The notes: generated by a model not told the origin, from the letters alone. A stretch of DNA of 61,283 nt from Candidatus Methylobacter oryzae (GCA_945861405.1 CAMAUL010000011.1:1-61283), one strand, 5' to 3'; positions 34,599 through 45,248 are shown, numbered from the stretch's first letter. A program made the numbers and translations.

Positions 34599-34633
34599 TT
34601 AATCATCTCTCTCACGGTTCCCGTGGGAATGCA

Positions 34634-34659
34634 GTCCGTGCCGCTGCTGCGGCACGGAC
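34634..34659 (+). terminator. perfect 11-bp hairpin after ahcY
   Basis: GTCCGTGCCGC and GCGGCACGGAC enclose TGCT. The following bases lack a T-run, so this could be a dispersed repeat rather than a terminator. A smaller hairpin (TCACGGTTCCCGTGGGA) precedes it, and a fragment of repeat C (TCAGCAACTATCTGCCCATA then CAGTCG, about 34699-34724) follows. Confidence 0.45.
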
Positions 34660-34744
34660 GCAATGAGTCTACACCGGTGCCGACAGAAATTTCAGCAACT
34701 ATCTGCCCATACAGTCGTTAGATTCCCGTCAGTGAGACCATAAA

Positions 34745-35590
34745 ATGCAATCACAAAAAAATCATCCCCAACTATTTAGTTTCGAATTTTACCCGCCAAA
34801 AACCGAAGAAGGCGCGGCAAGCTTGCAGGTTGTTTATAGCAAACTGGCCAAACTCAATCCCGATTTTTTTTCGGTCACCTTTGGGGCTGGCGGTTCGACC
34901 CGCGATAAAACCTTTACGACGGTTGTCGACATTCAAGCCAAAGGCATCGCCGCAGCGCCGCATTTATCCTGTGTTGCATCGACCAAAGCCAACATTCGCG
35001 CAATTCTGAAAGACTATCAGGATCACGGCATCACCAAAATTGTCGCCTTAAGAGGCGATTTGCCTTCCGGCATGATGTCAGCGGGAGAATTTCGCTATGC
35101 TAATGAGCTGGTCGAATTTATCCGCCAGGAAACCGGCGATCATTTCCAGATTCATGTTGCCGCCTACCCCGAAGTACATCCGCAAGCGACCAGCGGCGTG
35201 GAAGATTTTAAAAACTTCAAACGGAAAGTGGCAGCGGGGGCCAATGCGGTCATTACCCAGTATTTCTACAATGCCGAAGCGTATTTTCATTTTGTAGATG
35301 CCTGTGAAAAAAGCGGCATAACGATTCCTATCGTGCCCGGCATTATGCCGATCACCCAATATTCACAACTATTCCGCTTTTCAGAAATGTGCGGCGCGGA
35401 TATTCCTCGCTGGCTACGAAAACGCTTGGAAAATTTCGGCGATGACAGGGAATCGATACAAGCATTCGGTCTGGACGTGGTCAGCGACCTTTGCCAACGT
35501 TTACTGGATGGCGGCGCACCGGGACTGCATTTTTATACGATGAATCAAGCCGCGCCTACCTTGGCGATTCTGGAAAATTTAAAGCGTTAA
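34745..35590 (+). CDS. metF: 5,10-methylenetetrahydrofolate reductase
   Basis: Flavin enzyme that reduces methylene-tetrahydrofolate to methyl-tetrahydrofolate, the methyl donor for methionine. The 281-residue protein shows FSFEFYPPKTEEGAASL, VTFGAGGSTRDKT, VALRGDLP, VAAYPEVHPQ and the C-terminal GAPGLHFYTMNQA. It closes the cycle with metK and ahcY. A 146-base gap with hairpins separates it from ahcY, so it may have its own promoter. Confidence 0.96.
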   Translation: MQSQKNHPQLFSFEFYPPKTEEGAASLQVVYSKLAKLNPDFFSVTFGAGGSTRDKTFTTVVDIQAKGIAAAPHLSCVASTKANIRAILKDYQDHGITKIVALRGDLPSGMMSAGEFRYANELVEFIRQETGDHFQIHVAAYPEVHPQATSGVEDFKNFKRKVAAGANAVITQYFYNAEAYFHFVDACEKSGITIPIVPGIMPITQYSQLFRFSEMCGADIPRWLRKRLENFGDDRESIQAFGLDVVSDLCQRLLDGGAPGLHFYTMNQAAPTLAILENLKR

Positions 35591-35708
35591 CCGCATGTAT
35601 TTGCTATGCTTGCGTACATGACTTACTTTCAGCCTATAAGATCATTTCGTCCACGAAAAATTGCGGTTTTTAGATTTGATTTGGTAACTATTCATTGGGG
35701 TAAAAATC

Positions 35709-36302
35709 ATGGCGCTGGAATTAAAACAACAAGCCGAGTGGATTAGCGAGGAAGCGTATTTACAAAGCGAACTGCTTAGCGAAACAAAGCACGAGTATAT
35801 TGACGGCGCTGTTTACGCAATGGCGGGCGCGAGTAAAAACCACCAGCGTATTACAGGTAATGTCAGCAGGGAATTTGGCAATCAATTAAAAAACACGCCC
35901 TGCGAACCTTTTTCATCGGATATTAAAGTAAAAGTAGGCAGCAAATTTTTTTATCCCGATGTCATGGTGGTTTGTAAGGATGACAGCGATAACGATTATT
36001 ACACCGAAACCCCCGTTATTATTGTCGAGGTCTTATCGAAATCCACCCGCAGAATGGATGAAACCGCTAAAAAATTCGCCTATCAAACCCTGCCTGCGCT
36101 AAAAGAATATGTGTTAATCGAGCAGGATTTTGTCGATGTCGAAGTCTGCCGCCGTAGCGAAGGCTGGATATCCCGTCATTATTTTATGGGCGATACAGTG
36201 ACTTTTGAATCAGTGGACTTAACGTTATCGGTGGCCGATATTTATCAGCGCGTCGAAAATGATGACGTAAGCTCCTTTGTTGCTTCGCTTAATCAGCCAT
36301 AG
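35709..36302 (+). CDS. Uma2 family (DUF820) endonuclease-like protein
   Basis: A 197-residue protein of the DUF820 family, a PD-(D/E)XK nuclease fold often found in multiple copies in cyanobacteria and methanotrophs. Visible core elements are YLQSELLSETKHEYIDGAVY, SDIKVKV with the catalytic-type Asp in YPDVMVVC, PVIIVEVLSKSTRRMD and YVLIEQDFVDVEVCRR. The E/D..EVxSxST motif is intact. Its cellular role is not established. Upstream is a repeat G fragment. It has no clear functional tie to metF or bioA and may be accessory. Confidence 0.85.
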   Translation: MALELKQQAEWISEEAYLQSELLSETKHEYIDGAVYAMAGASKNHQRITGNVSREFGNQLKNTPCEPFSSDIKVKVGSKFFYPDVMVVCKDDSDNDYYTETPVIIVEVLSKSTRRMDETAKKFAYQTLPALKEYVLIEQDFVDVEVCRRSEGWISRHYFMGDTVTFESVDLTLSVADIYQRVENDDVSSFVASLNQP

Positions 36303-36352
36303 CGACTAACGGCGCGAGGTTCCTTTAGCCTTTCACCTTTTGTCTTTTACCC

Positions 36353-37702
36353 GTGTCCAACCAATCCCTTTCCAATCGCGACCTTTCCGTTTTGTGGCAT
36401 CCCTGCACCCAAATGAAAGATCACGAGACTTTCCCGATTATTCCGATCAAAAAAGGCCAGGGAATCTGGCTGGAAGATTTCGACGGCAATCGCTATCTCG
36501 ATGCAATCAGCTCATGGTGGGTGAATCTATTCGGACATGCCAATCCGGTCATCAATGCGGCATTAAAAGACCAACTCGATACGCTGGAGCATGTGATCTT
36601 TGCCGGATTCACCCATGAGTCCGCCGTCAAGCTGGCGGAAAAACTGGTTGAAATAACGCCGCCAGGACTAAGCCGCTGCTTTTATGCCGACAATGGCTCT
36701 TCTGCGGTGGAAGTCGCGCTCAAGATGAGTTTTCACTATTGGAGCAACCACGGACAAACCCAAAAAACCAAATTCATCACCCTGGAAAACAGTTATCACG
36801 GCGAAACCTTGGGTGCGCTAGCCGTCGGCAATGTGCCGCTCTATAAAGAAACTTACGCGCCGTTATTGATGGACGTCATCACCGTACCCGGCCCGGACTG
36901 TTATTACCGCGAGCCCGGCGAATCATGGGCGGATTATTCCACCCGCCGTTTCACGCTGATGGATCAGGCGCTGCAACAGCACGGTGATACGGTTTGCGCG
37001 GTCATCATCGAACCGTTGGTGCAATGCGCCGGCAATATGCGCATGTACGACCCGGTCTACTTGCAATTGTTGCGCGCCGCCTGCGACAAATACAACGTGC
37101 ATTTAATCGCCGATGAAATCGCAGTCGGTTTCGGGCGCACCGGAACATTATTCGCCTGTGAGCAAGCGGCGATCAGCCCTGATTTTATGTGCCTGTCCAA
37201 AGGCTTGACGGGCGGCTATTTGCCGTTGTCGGCGGTGTTGACCACCAACCAAGTGTACCAAGCCTTCTATGCCGATTATCAAGCAATGAACGCATTCCTG
37301 CATTCGCATAGCTATACCGGCAATGCGCTGGCTTGCCGGGCGGCACTTGCAACCATCGATATTTTCCAACAACATAACATCATCGAAAAAAACAAATCCT
37401 TGGCCGATAGCATGGCGAAAACAGCGGTGCGTTTTCATGATCATCCAAATGTCTCCGAAGTCCGGCAAACCGGCATGATTCTGGCGATTGAATTGGTCAA
37501 AAACAAGCATACCCGCGAGCCTTATCCCTGGCAGGAACGTCGCGGACTTAAAGTCTATCAATACGCGCTATCTAAAGGTGTATTATTACGGCCCTTGGGC
37601 AATGTCATTTATTTCATGCCGCCTTATATTGTCACCGAGGAAGAGCTCTTGTTAATCGCCGAGGTCGCATGGCAAGGCATACAACACGCAGTTAAGGACT
37701 GA
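36353..37702 (+). CDS. bioA: adenosylmethionine-8-amino-7-oxononanoate aminotransferase
   Basis: A PLP enzyme that makes 7,8-diaminopelargonate in biotin synthesis, using S-adenosylmethionine as amino donor. The 449-residue protein has [67 protein letters not shown] and the PLP lysine in [18 protein letters not shown]. The start is a GTG without a clear ribosome site, preceded by a repeat-like stretch (CCTTTAGCCTTTCACCTTTT). No other bio genes are nearby. rsmE follows after two bases. Confidence 0.95.
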   Translation: MSNQSLSNRDLSVLWHPCTQMKDHETFPIIPIKKGQGIWLEDFDGNRYLDAISSWWVNLFGHANPVINAALKDQLDTLEHVIFAGFTHESAVKLAEKLVEITPPGLSRCFYADNGSSAVEVALKMSFHYWSNHGQTQKTKFITLENSYHGETLGALAVGNVPLYKETYAPLLMDVITVPGPDCYYREPGESWADYSTRRFTLMDQALQQHGDTVCAVIIEPLVQCAGNMRMYDPVYLQLLRAACDKYNVHLIADEIAVGFGRTGTLFACEQAAISPDFMCLSKGLTGGYLPLSAVLTTNQVYQAFYADYQAMNAFLHSHSYTGNALACRAALATIDIFQQHNIIEKNKSLADSMAKTAVRFHDHPNVSEVRQTGMILAIELVKNKHTREPYPWQERRGLKVYQYALSKGVLLRPLGNVIYFMPPYIVTEEELLLIAEVAWQGIQHAVKD

Positions 37703-37704
37703 TT

Positions 37705-38472
37705 ATGCGGATATCCAGATTATATACGCCAACGCCGCTGGCAACAGGCAAACTGATCGAGCTGGATGATGACAACGGCCATTATGTAAGAACCGTGTTG
37801 CGGCTGAAAAAAGACGCAGCCATCATTCTATTTAACGGTCACGGTGGCGAATTTTTATGCACGGTCGCCGAAGTCAGCCGGAAAGCCGTGCTGATTAATA
37901 TCGAACAATGGACTGACCGTAGCGTGGAATCGCCATTGCAGGTGACGCTGGGCCTAGGCATCTCGCGGGGCGACCGAATGGATTTGACGGTGCAAAAAGC
38001 CGTTGAACTCGGCGTTAACCGCATCACCCCGTTATTGACCGAGCGTTGCGTGGTGCAGTTCAAAGGCGAGAAAAAGCCGCAACGCTTGTTGCATTGGCAG
38101 AAAATAGTGCAACATGCCGCAGAGCAAAGCGGCAGAACCACCTTGCCCGCATTGCAGGAAGTCGAAACGCTGCAAAACTGGGTAGGGCAGCAACAAGGGC
38201 TGAAAGTGTTTCTCGACCCTTATGCAGAAACGACATTAACGGAATTAACACCTGAAACGTTGAAAGCCTGTCCTGAGCCTAGTCGAAAGGTAACCTTACT
38301 TACCGGCCCCGAAGGCGGCTTTTCCGACCAGGAACGAGACATGGCGAAAGCTTCCGGCTTTATACCCGTCCGCTTAGGCGCTCGCATATTAAGAACCGAA
38401 ACCGCATCGATTGCCGCCTTAGCCGCCGTACAGCTGTTATGGGGCGATTTTGGCAGAGGAAACAACGAATGA
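37705..38472 (+). CDS. rsmE: 16S rRNA m3U1498 methyltransferase with small repeat insert
   Basis: Methylates U1498 of 16S rRNA with a knotted SPOUT fold. The 255 residues show RISRLYTP, GHYVRTVLRLK, the family segment TPLLTERCVVQFKGEK and the knot motifs LLTGPEGGFSDQE and LGARILRTETASIAAL. Just before the first knot motif, nine residues KACPEPSRK (about 187-195) are encoded by a copy of a widespread dispersed repeat (CTGTCCTGAGCCTAGTCGAA). Relatives go almost directly from the Leu-Pro-rich linker into this motif. The gene overlaps the next by four bases (ATGA). Confidence 0.93.
   Translation: MRISRLYTPTPLATGKLIELDDDNGHYVRTVLRLKKDAAIILFNGHGGEFLCTVAEVSRKAVLINIEQWTDRSVESPLQVTLGLGISRGDRMDLTVQKAVELGVNRITPLLTERCVVQFKGEKKPQRLLHWQKIVQHAAEQSGRTTLPALQEVETLQNWVGQQQGLKVFLDPYAETTLTELTPETLKACPEPSRKVTLLTGPEGGFSDQERDMAKASGFIPVRLGARILRTETASIAALAAVQLLWGDFGRGNNE
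38263..38290 (+). repeat. TGTCCTGAGC..GTCGAAGG type dispersed repeat, in frame in rsmE
   Basis: AAAGCCTGTCCTGAGCCTAG then TCGAAAGG. This resembles a short repeat that recurs in many proteobacterial genomes and translates as CPEPSRR-type peptides. A partial match (AAAGCCTGTCCTGAG, later AAAGTCGAAGA) occurs in the TolC-like gene near 57476-57512. Confidence 0.6.
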
Positions 38473-39344
38473 TCAGAAAAATGTTTTACTCACTAGTGCC
38501 ACTTTTGGCACTGCTGACAGCCGGATCGTTAGCTTGCATAGCGGGCTATTTTATTTTTCAAGGTATAGACGGCCAGCTTCCTTTATCAAAAATAATCACC
38601 AAAGCTACGCAGTTATTTTTAGTGCTGAGCATTTTCCCGGCTATGGCCTATCTGAAATTTAACAAGTACGATTTAGGGGTTGCAGAGCAAGCCGTTTTTT
38701 TAAAGCAAATATTGTCAGGCTTTGGCTTGGGATTTATCACCCTGATGCCGGTATTTATTACCCTGTATATTCTCGGCATCGATATTGTTGATCAATCGGA
38801 GCCGTGGACAGCCGGTTTCATTGTTAAAAAAACAACCCTGTCTTTGTTGCTGGCGCTATTAATTGCAGTATTTGAGGAATCGGTTTTTCGAGGGGTGCTA
38901 TTAGCCGGTTTAAAAAAGAACATGCCGGTCATCGCGGCCGTTTTGATCAGCTCAACTTATTATGCGGCGTTACATTTTCTGGACAGCCAAACCGAGATAC
39001 CTTTCCAGCAAGCTCACCTGTTAAGTGGTTTTACCTTGCTCGGCGAAGCATTGGCTAATGTGCTGAATCTGAAAAACGCATTGGCATTCCTCTCATTACT
39101 GGTCGTCGGCATTTTTCTCGCGGTAATCAGAACGCAGGTAAGAGAAAGCTTGGGGCTGTGTATCGGCTGTCATGCCGGGTGGGTGTGGCAAATAAAAATG
39201 AATGCCAGCCTGTTCAATACGGATTTTAACTCGGAATATCTATATCTGGTCAGCAGTTATAACTATGTCGTCGGGCCTTTGGTTACCGGCTGGCTCAGCC
39301 TCGCCATCATCGGCTATTTTGTTTATAAAAAGGTTCAGGGATAA
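38469..39344 (+). CDS. CPBP/ABI family intramembrane metalloprotease
   Basis: A 291-residue membrane protein with about seven to eight hydrophobic segments. The active-site elements of the CPBP (Rce1-like) family are visible: EESVFRG (136-142, the EExxxR glutamates), H169 in YYAALHFL, and H235 in CHAGWVW. It would cut substrates inside the inner membrane; its target is unknown. The start at 38469 overlaps the rsmE stop, so expression is coupled to rsmE. It converges with yajQ, with one base between stop codons. Confidence 0.85.
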   Translation: MIRKMFYSLVPLLALLTAGSLACIAGYFIFQGIDGQLPLSKIITKATQLFLVLSIFPAMAYLKFNKYDLGVAEQAVFLKQILSGFGLGFITLMPVFITLYILGIDIVDQSEPWTAGFIVKKTTLSLLLALLIAVFEESVFRGVLLAGLKKNMPVIAAVLISSTYYAALHFLDSQTEIPFQQAHLLSGFTLLGEALANVLNLKNALAFLSLLVVGIFLAVIRTQVRESLGLCIGCHAGWVWQIKMNASLFNTDFNSEYLYLVSSYNYVVGPLVTGWLSLAIIGYFVYKKVQG

Positions 39345-39345
39345 C

Positions 39346-39828
39346 TTAATCCCTGAAATTTTCAAACTGCAACGGCATTTCCAGCTTTTCTTCCCTGAGC
39401 ATTTTAATCACATCCTGTAGATCATCCCGGTTTTTGCCGGTGACCCTGACTTGATCGCCCTGAATGGCCGCCTGGACTTTCAGTTTTTTATCCTTAATCA
39501 ACTTGACGATTTTTTTTGCCAGCGCCGAGTCCAGGCCCTGCTTCATGATGATTTCCTGGCGCACCGACTTACCGCCGGGCTTGGGGTCGCCAACCTCCAT
39601 GCAGGCTATATCCACGCCGCGCCGACTGAGCTTGGTACAGACCACACTGAACATTTGTTGCAACTGAAACGTCGATTCGGAGGTCATAACCAGTTTATCG
39701 TCAGTCAATTCAAAGCTTGAGTCGGTGCCCTTAAAATCAAAGCGCGTGGTCACTTCTTTATTGGCTTGATCGACGGCATTTTTAATCTCGTGCTTGTCGA
39801 ATTCGGAAATGATGTCGAAGGAAGGCAT
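39346..39828 (-). CDS. yajQ: YajQ family nucleotide-binding protein
   Basis: A 160-residue cytoplasmic protein of UPF0234. The start MPSFDIISEFDKHEIKNAVD and VTTRFDFKGTDSSFEL, together with AAIQGDQVRVTGKNRDDLQ near the end, are the family hallmarks. Some homologues bind cyclic di-GMP. The frame is open 20 codons upstream, but the family start is at 39828. It is followed at once by the convergent protease gene and preceded by cca on the same strand. Confidence 0.94.
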   Translation of the reverse strand: MPSFDIISEFDKHEIKNAVDQANKEVTTRFDFKGTDSSFELTDDKLVMTSESTFQLQQMFSVVCTKLSRRGVDIACMEVGDPKPGGKSVRQEIIMKQGLDSALAKKIVKLIKDKKLKVQAAIQGDQVRVTGKNRDDLQDVIKMLREEKLEMPLQFENFRD

Positions 39829-39894
39829 GGTTATGATGTCAGGGTGATGAAAGGAGCACACTATAATGATCTTTACCGCATTATTCAACAGACT

Positions 39895-41127
39895 TCAGTC
39901 CATTGACTCCGACTTAAGAAACTCGCTGACCGCCTTAATGCGCAAGCGGCGTATTGCTGCGCCGATCTGCACGCCTTTAAGTTCGCTGTTCAGAATAGCC
40001 GAAGTATCAACAGCTACCGCCGCCTTGGCCGCGCCGCTCAGCAGTTCGGCTTGGGGATAGGGGGAATTTTCAAAGCCGGTTCGGCCTTTGGCATCCGCCT
40101 CACAAGCCAGCAGAAACTCGGGCAGCTTGTTGGCTGGCTTGTATGCTCCCAAAGCGGCCAACATATCGGCTATTGTCGAAGCGCGTAATTCAAAAATCCG
40201 GTGGCAGTGGGTATGGTATTGCATGACTTGCATAGCCAGCACTTTAAACGAATTAGGCACGCGCAAGCGCTCGCACATTTGCTCCAGAATGGGCAGCCCC
40301 TGGGTTTCATGTCCGTGATGATGCGGCCAATTTGCCTTGGGCGACACGCCCTTGCCCAGATCGTGGACTAATGCTGCAAATCTGACTTCGGGGCTGGACG
40401 ACAAAAACACTGCCTGCTCCAAACAGAGCATGACATGAATGCCGGTATCGATTTCCGGGTGATATTTTTCCGGCTGCGGCACACCAAATAAACAATTTAT
40501 TTCCGGGAAGATTTTATCCAGCGCCGCGCAATCTTTTAAGATATAGAAAAAAGCGCTGGGCGATTTCTCGTTAAGCGCCTTAAACAGTTCCGCCCAGACC
40601 CGCTCAGGAACCAGATGATCCACTTCCCCTGCCGTCACCATGGACAGCATCAAACCCTTAGTTTCTTCGTCCAGCGTAAAACCCAGGTGACCGTAGCGGG
40701 CGGCAAAACGGGCGACACGCAATATCCGCACCGGGTCTTCGGCAAATGCCGGTGAAATATGCCGGAAAATGCGTTGTTCAAGATCACGTTGTCCGCCGTA
40801 AGGATCGATAAGCTGTCCTTGTGGCGTCATTGCCATCGCATTGATGGTCAGGTCTCGGCGGATCAAATCCTGTTCCAGGCTAACATCCGGCGCTGCGTGT
40901 ACCGTGAAGCCTTTATAGCCGGGTGCGGTTTTTCGTTCGGTTCTGGCCAGCGCATATTCTTCATGGCTTTGCGGATGCAAGAATACTGGAAAATCCTTGC
41001 CGACCGGCCGAAAGCCCTGTTGCACCATGGATTCCGGGGTCTCGCCGATCACCACCCAGTCCCGCTCCTTGACCGGAAGCCCGAGTAATTTATCGCGCAC
41101 CGCGCCGCCAACAAGGTATATTTCCAC
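39895..41127 (-). CDS. cca: multifunctional CCA tRNA nucleotidyltransferase
   Basis: Adds or repairs the CCA end of tRNAs. The 410-residue protein is close to the E. coli enzyme: MEIYLVGGAVRDKLLGLPV, the catalytic RDWVVIG, EDPVRILRVARFAARYGHLG and the HD domain ALVHDLGKG with HHHGHE. Because the HD domain is present, phosphatase and phosphodiesterase activity are expected too. Length is typical. Its promoter region is shared with the divergent TauE/SafE gene. Confidence 0.96.
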   Translation of the reverse strand: MEIYLVGGAVRDKLLGLPVKERDWVVIGETPESMVQQGFRPVGKDFPVFLHPQSHEEYALARTERKTAPGYKGFTVHAAPDVSLEQDLIRRDLTINAMAMTPQGQLIDPYGGQRDLEQRIFRHISPAFAEDPVRILRVARFAARYGHLGFTLDEETKGLMLSMVTAGEVDHLVPERVWAELFKALNEKSPSAFFYILKDCAALDKIFPEINCLFGVPQPEKYHPEIDTGIHVMLCLEQAVFLSSSPEVRFAALVHDLGKGVSPKANWPHHHGHETQGLPILEQMCERLRVPNSFKVLAMQVMQYHTHCHRIFELRASTIADMLAALGAYKPANKLPEFLLACEADAKGRTGFENSPYPQAELLSGAAKAAVAVDTSAILNSELKGVQIGAAIRRLRIKAVSEFLKSESMD

Positions 41128-41231
41128 AAAGTTAACTCAAGCCGTTTTAAAATGCGCCTAGAATAGCACAGCCGTATTCAAAGAGGCATAATGGCTGAAC
41201 GTTCGATCAACCGGTAATCAGGGGAATTAAA

Positions 41232-42023
41232 GTGATAGCAATTTTTTTAGCCAGTATTTTATTGGGCGCAGTCGCAGGATTGATGGCGGGGCTATTCGGG
41301 ATTGGCGGCGGCCTGATTATAGTGCCGGTTTTAGCGATGTTGTTTGCGGCGCAAGGATTCCCCGCCGAACTGGTCATGATCATGTCGGTGGCAACCTCGC
41401 TGGCGACCATTGTTTTTACCTCGATCTTTTCGGTACTGGCGCACCATCGTTTGGGTTCGGTATTGTGGCCTAAAGTGCTGGCTTTGGGGCCGGGGATTAT
41501 GGTCGGTGCCGCACTCGGATCGGTGGTCGCCGATCATATAGCCGGTGGTGTATTGCGCTTTCTGTTTACCATCTATTTGTTAGGCGTGGGCGTACAAATG
41601 GCCTTGCAGTTAAAGCCTAAACCCGGACAGCAGCAACCTTCCAAAAAGTTGGATTTGGGCGTATCAGGCCTGATCGGGCTGGTGGCGTCACTGTTGGGCA
41701 TAGGCGGAGGTACGCTGATTGTGCCTTTTTTAGTGTATTTTCAAACGCCGATGCGCAATGCTGTTGCCATAGCCAGCGCCTGCGGCTTGCCGATAGCCGT
41801 CGTCGGAACGATAGGCTATGCGCTATTGGGCAAGGATATGGTACAGCTGCCCGACTGGAGTTTGGGTTATATTTATATCCCCTCTTTCTTGGGCATCGTA
41901 CTGACCAGCACCTACACCGCCCCGATAGGCGCAAAGCTGGCGCACAAACTGCCAGCTGAGGAATTGAAACGTTATTTTTCGTTGCTGCTGTTTGTGATGG
42001 CGGGCAAATTGATCTGGTTTTAG
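41232..42023 (+). CDS. TauE/SafE family anion permease
   Basis: A 263-residue inner-membrane protein with seven or eight hydrophobic segments in two similar halves. Each half carries the repeated motif GxFGIGGGxIIVP: GLFGIGGGLIIVPVLAMLF near residue 21 and SLLGIGGGTLIVPFLVYFQ near 155. The family exports or imports sulfite, sulfoacetate or related anions; the substrate here is unknown. The start is a GTG at 41232, just after GGGGAA. It is divergent from cca. Confidence 0.88.
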   Translation: MIAIFLASILLGAVAGLMAGLFGIGGGLIIVPVLAMLFAAQGFPAELVMIMSVATSLATIVFTSIFSVLAHHRLGSVLWPKVLALGPGIMVGAALGSVVADHIAGGVLRFLFTIYLLGVGVQMALQLKPKPGQQQPSKKLDLGVSGLIGLVASLLGIGGGTLIVPFLVYFQTPMRNAVAIASACGLPIAVVGTIGYALLGKDMVQLPDWSLGYIYIPSFLGIVLTSTYTAPIGAKLAHKLPAEELKRYFSLLLFVMAGKLIWF

Positions 42024-42162
42024 TTCAGGTAAAATTGATGATAAGTTGAACGAAATTATCGCCATTCTCTAACTACCAATGTCCATTTTTCATTTGTTAA
42101 GGGCTATTGCAATCATCATATAAATTGAGATACTTGTAGCGTCTGTTTTAGGAGATCGAACC

Positions 42163-44850
42163 TTGACTAAACGACCAAAGATACAAAAAACCCACCATTC
42201 CTCACCTCCATGGCATCTTCTGGAGCCCTGGCAGACCGCTGCGTGGCTTAAGGTCGATCCCGAAAAAGGCCTCAATCATCAGGAGGCGAAAGAACGTCTC
42301 GAAACTTACGGCCCTAACGCCATCCAGGAGCAAAGCCGCCGGGGGCCGATTCGGATGTTTTTTGGGCAATTCGGCGATTTTATGATCATCGTGCTGATTT
42401 TGGCCTGCATCGTTTCGGGTTTGGTCGGCGATTTGACGGATACAGTCGTCATCCTCGTGATCATCATATTGAACGCGATCATCGGCTTCATCCAGGAGTA
42501 CCGCGCGGAAAAAGCCGTAGCCGCGCTAAAACGGATGTCCAGCCCCACCGCGCGGGTGCTGCGCGAGGGAGAAATCCAATCCATAGCAGGACATGAGCTG
42601 GTTCCCGGTGATCTGGTCATGCTTGAGGCAGGCAATATCGTCCCGGCCGATCTCAAACTATTGGATGTGGCGCGGCTCAAGGTGGAGGAGGCCGCGCTAA
42701 CCGGCGAATCGCTGCCGGTCGAAAAATCAGGGGCGTTGATACGTGAGCTGGATTCGCCGCTCGGCGACCGTCTCAATATGGCTTACAAGGGGACTATTGC
42801 GACCTATGGCCGTGGCGTCGGAATTGTCATAGCCACCGGGATGGACACCGAACTCGGCAAAATCGCCGAGCTCTTGCGCCAGGGAAAAGAGACTAAAACC
42901 CCGCTGCAACAACGCCTTGCCAGCTTCGGCATGCGCCTCGCCCTTTTGGTTTTGGCGGTCTGCGCGATCATTTTCGTGGTGGGTTTGTTGCGCGGTGAAC
43001 CGCCCGTGCTGATGTTTCTGACCGCCATCAGCTTAGCGGTGGCAGCCATCCCGGAGGCTCTGCCTGCCGTGGCCACGGTGACCTTAGCGATAGGCGCGCG
43101 CAAGCTGGTCACCAAAAACGCGCTGATCCGTCGCCTGCCCGCCGTGGAAACTTTGGGTTCGGTGACCTTCATCTGCTCGGACAAGACCGGCACGCTGACG
43201 CAAAACAGGATGCATGCCGAAGCGTTCTACGTCGAAGAGCGCTTGCGGGAAGGCATAGCTGGCGATTTTCCGGCCCCGCTGTTACGGGCGCTGGCCCTGA
43301 ATAACGACGCCCGCCGCGACCACGACGGGCAACTGTTGGGCGACCCGACCGAAATCGCCTTGTACGAAGCGGCCGAAAGCGTGGGCTATATTGGCGCCGA
43401 TCTGTCCAAGGACGCGCCGCGACTGGATGAGATCCCTTTCGATTCCGAACGCAAACTGATGACCACGCTGCATCAGGAACATGGCGAACTGGTCGCTTAC
43501 ACCAAAGGCGCGCCGGAGAATGTGCTGCCTCGTTGCGTTAGCCTATGGGGCGGCGACGGCCCGCAGCCTCTGCCGAAGGAAACGATACTGGCCGCCGCCG
43601 AGCAAATGGCTAAGGAAGGCCTGCGGGTGCTGGCTCTGGCGTACCGGCAGTTCCCTGAACAGCCGCAAACGCTAGATGCCGATTCAATCGAAACCGGCCT
43701 GTGCTTCCTGGGCTTGGCGGGACTGATGGATCCTCCACGACCCGAAGCCAAAGAAGCGGTCGCGCTGTGCAAGACCGCCGGGATCACGCCGGTCATGATC
43801 ACCGGCGATCACCCGGCCACAGCCCGCGCCATCGCAATCAGGCTAGGCATTGTCGATGACGGCTGCAAGGTGCTGACCGGGACTGAGCTGGCGCGGATGA
43901 GTCTTGAGGAATTCGAGAAGCAAGTCGAAGACGTGCGTATTTATGCCCGCGTTGCGCCGGAGCAGAAGATTAAAATCGTCAAGGCGCTACAGGACAGGGG
44001 GGAATTCGTAGCGATGACCGGGGACGGCGTCAACGATGCCCCGGCTTTGAGAGCCGCCAATATCGGCATCGCGATGGGCAAGATCGGCACGGATGTGGCG
44101 CGGGAGGCATCGCACATGGTGCTTCTGGATGATAATTTCGCCACCATCGTCACCGCTGTGCGCGAGGGGCGGCGGATTTTCGACAACATCCGCAAGTTCA
44201 TCAAATACACGATGACCAGCAACTCGGCAGAGATATGGACGCTGTTTCTGGCGCCTTTTCTGGGCTTGCCGCTCCCTTTACTGCCCATCCATATCCTCTG
44301 GATCAATCTGGTCACCGATGGCCTGCCGGGGCTTGCCCTGGCCGTCGAACCGGAAGAGCTCGGCATCATGCAACGCCCGCCGCGCCCGCCGCAGGAAAAC
44401 ATTTTTGCGCAAGGCATGTGGCAGCACATCCTGTGGATCGGCCTGTTGATGGGCGGCGTTTCCTTATTCGCCCAAGGCTGGGCATATTTTACCGGTTCCG
44501 CCCACTGGCAGAGCATGGTGTTCACCGTGCTGACCCTGTCGCAGATGGGGCATGTGCTGGCGATCAGGTCGGAACGGGAATCGTTCTTCAGTCAGGGACT
44601 GTTTTCCAACAAGCCGCTGTTGGGCGCGGTGCTGTTGACCTTCGGCCTGCAAATGGCAGTGTTGTATGTGCCGGTCTTGCAGCCTATCTTCAAGACCGAG
44701 GCCTTGAGCTGCGATGAGCTATTGATCTGTCTGGCGCTTTCTTCGGCCGTATTCTTTGTGGTGGAAATCGAAAAATGGATGCGCCGCCGGGGCTGGATTT
44801 ACCGAAACGGGCCGCAAAATTCAAAGCAAGCTTTGCCTACATGGATGTAG
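42163..44850 (+). CDS. P2-type cation ATPase, SERCA-like (P-type ATPase 1)
   Basis: An 895-residue ion pump with the full set of domains: TGES (actuator, about 180), the phosphorylation site CSDKTGTLT (Asp near 339), [15 protein letters not shown] and [14 protein letters not shown]4 reads AAIPEALPA, and TM5-TM6 read [10 protein letters not shown] and [13 protein letters not shown]. These keep the Glu, Asn and Asp ligands of calcium pumps, so Ca2+ is the likely substrate. The start is a TTG at 42163, with AGGAGA upstream. The C-terminal end lies in repeat sequence, which provides the last codons and TAG. First of three different P2 ATPases in 13 kb. Confidence 0.88.
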   Translation: MTKRPKIQKTHHSSPPWHLLEPWQTAAWLKVDPEKGLNHQEAKERLETYGPNAIQEQSRRGPIRMFFGQFGDFMIIVLILACIVSGLVGDLTDTVVILVIIILNAIIGFIQEYRAEKAVAALKRMSSPTARVLREGEIQSIAGHELVPGDLVMLEAGNIVPADLKLLDVARLKVEEAALTGESLPVEKSGALIRELDSPLGDRLNMAYKGTIATYGRGVGIVIATGMDTELGKIAELLRQGKETKTPLQQRLASFGMRLALLVLAVCAIIFVVGLLRGEPPVLMFLTAISLAVAAIPEALPAVATVTLAIGARKLVTKNALIRRLPAVETLGSVTFICSDKTGTLTQNRMHAEAFYVEERLREGIAGDFPAPLLRALALNNDARRDHDGQLLGDPTEIALYEAAESVGYIGADLSKDAPRLDEIPFDSERKLMTTLHQEHGELVAYTKGAPENVLPRCVSLWGGDGPQPLPKETILAAAEQMAKEGLRVLALAYRQFPEQPQTLDADSIETGLCFLGLAGLMDPPRPEAKEAVALCKTAGITPVMITGDHPATARAIAIRLGIVDDGCKVLTGTELARMSLEEFEKQVEDVRIYARVAPEQKIKIVKALQDRGEFVAMTGDGVNDAPALRAANIGIAMGKIGTDVAREASHMVLLDDNFATIVTAVREGRRIFDNIRKFIKYTMTSNSAEIWTLFLAPFLGLPLPLLPIHILWINLVTDGLPGLALAVEPEELGIMQRPPRPPQENIFAQGMWQHILWIGLLMGGVSLFAQGWAYFTGSAHWQSMVFTVLTLSQMGHVLAIRSERESFFSQGLFSNKPLLGAVLLTFGLQMAVLYVPVLQPIFKTEALSCDELLICLALSSAVFFVVEIEKWMRRRGWIYRNGPQNSKQALPTWM

Positions 44851-45248
44851 GTAAGGGGCGTGAGCACGACTGCATGGATGCAGGAGGTAGAGCAATGCAG
44901 GAGCAATTGCCGAGGAGCGGAAGCTTTGAACTCCGGCATCTAATTTTTCCGGAGTCCAAAGCTTGCTTTGGCTGCTTCAAAGTCGGCATAAGGATTTAAA
45001 CCTAAAAACCGCAGTTGAATATTCCAAAATCCCGTTCCCCCTGAGCGAAATAAGCCCCGTGTACGTGGTAAGGATCAGTACAAACCGCTTACACAGACTT
45101 CAACTGCGCTTAGGATAATACCTAAATCATTACGAACCTATTATTGGGTGTTAGAATACGATCATAATCGTGCGTTTGCCCAATAGCTGACATCTGAAAA
45201 ATGCACAAAACGAATCCGTCAAAAACATTTTCTATTTAAGAGGACACT
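44851..45248. other. 398-bp gap holding repeat C copy C4 and other repeats
   Basis: The segment 44867-44914 is a reverse short copy of repeat C (CGACTGCATGGATGCAGGAG to GGAGCAATTGCCGAG). After it comes an inverted pair AAGCTTTGAACTCCGG and CCGGAGTCCAAAGCTT (about 44930-44966). The remainder up to the UPF0182 start is AT-rich, with possible promoter bases but no open frame that looks like a protein. GAGGAC just before 45249 is the UPF0182 ribosome site. Confidence 0.6.
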
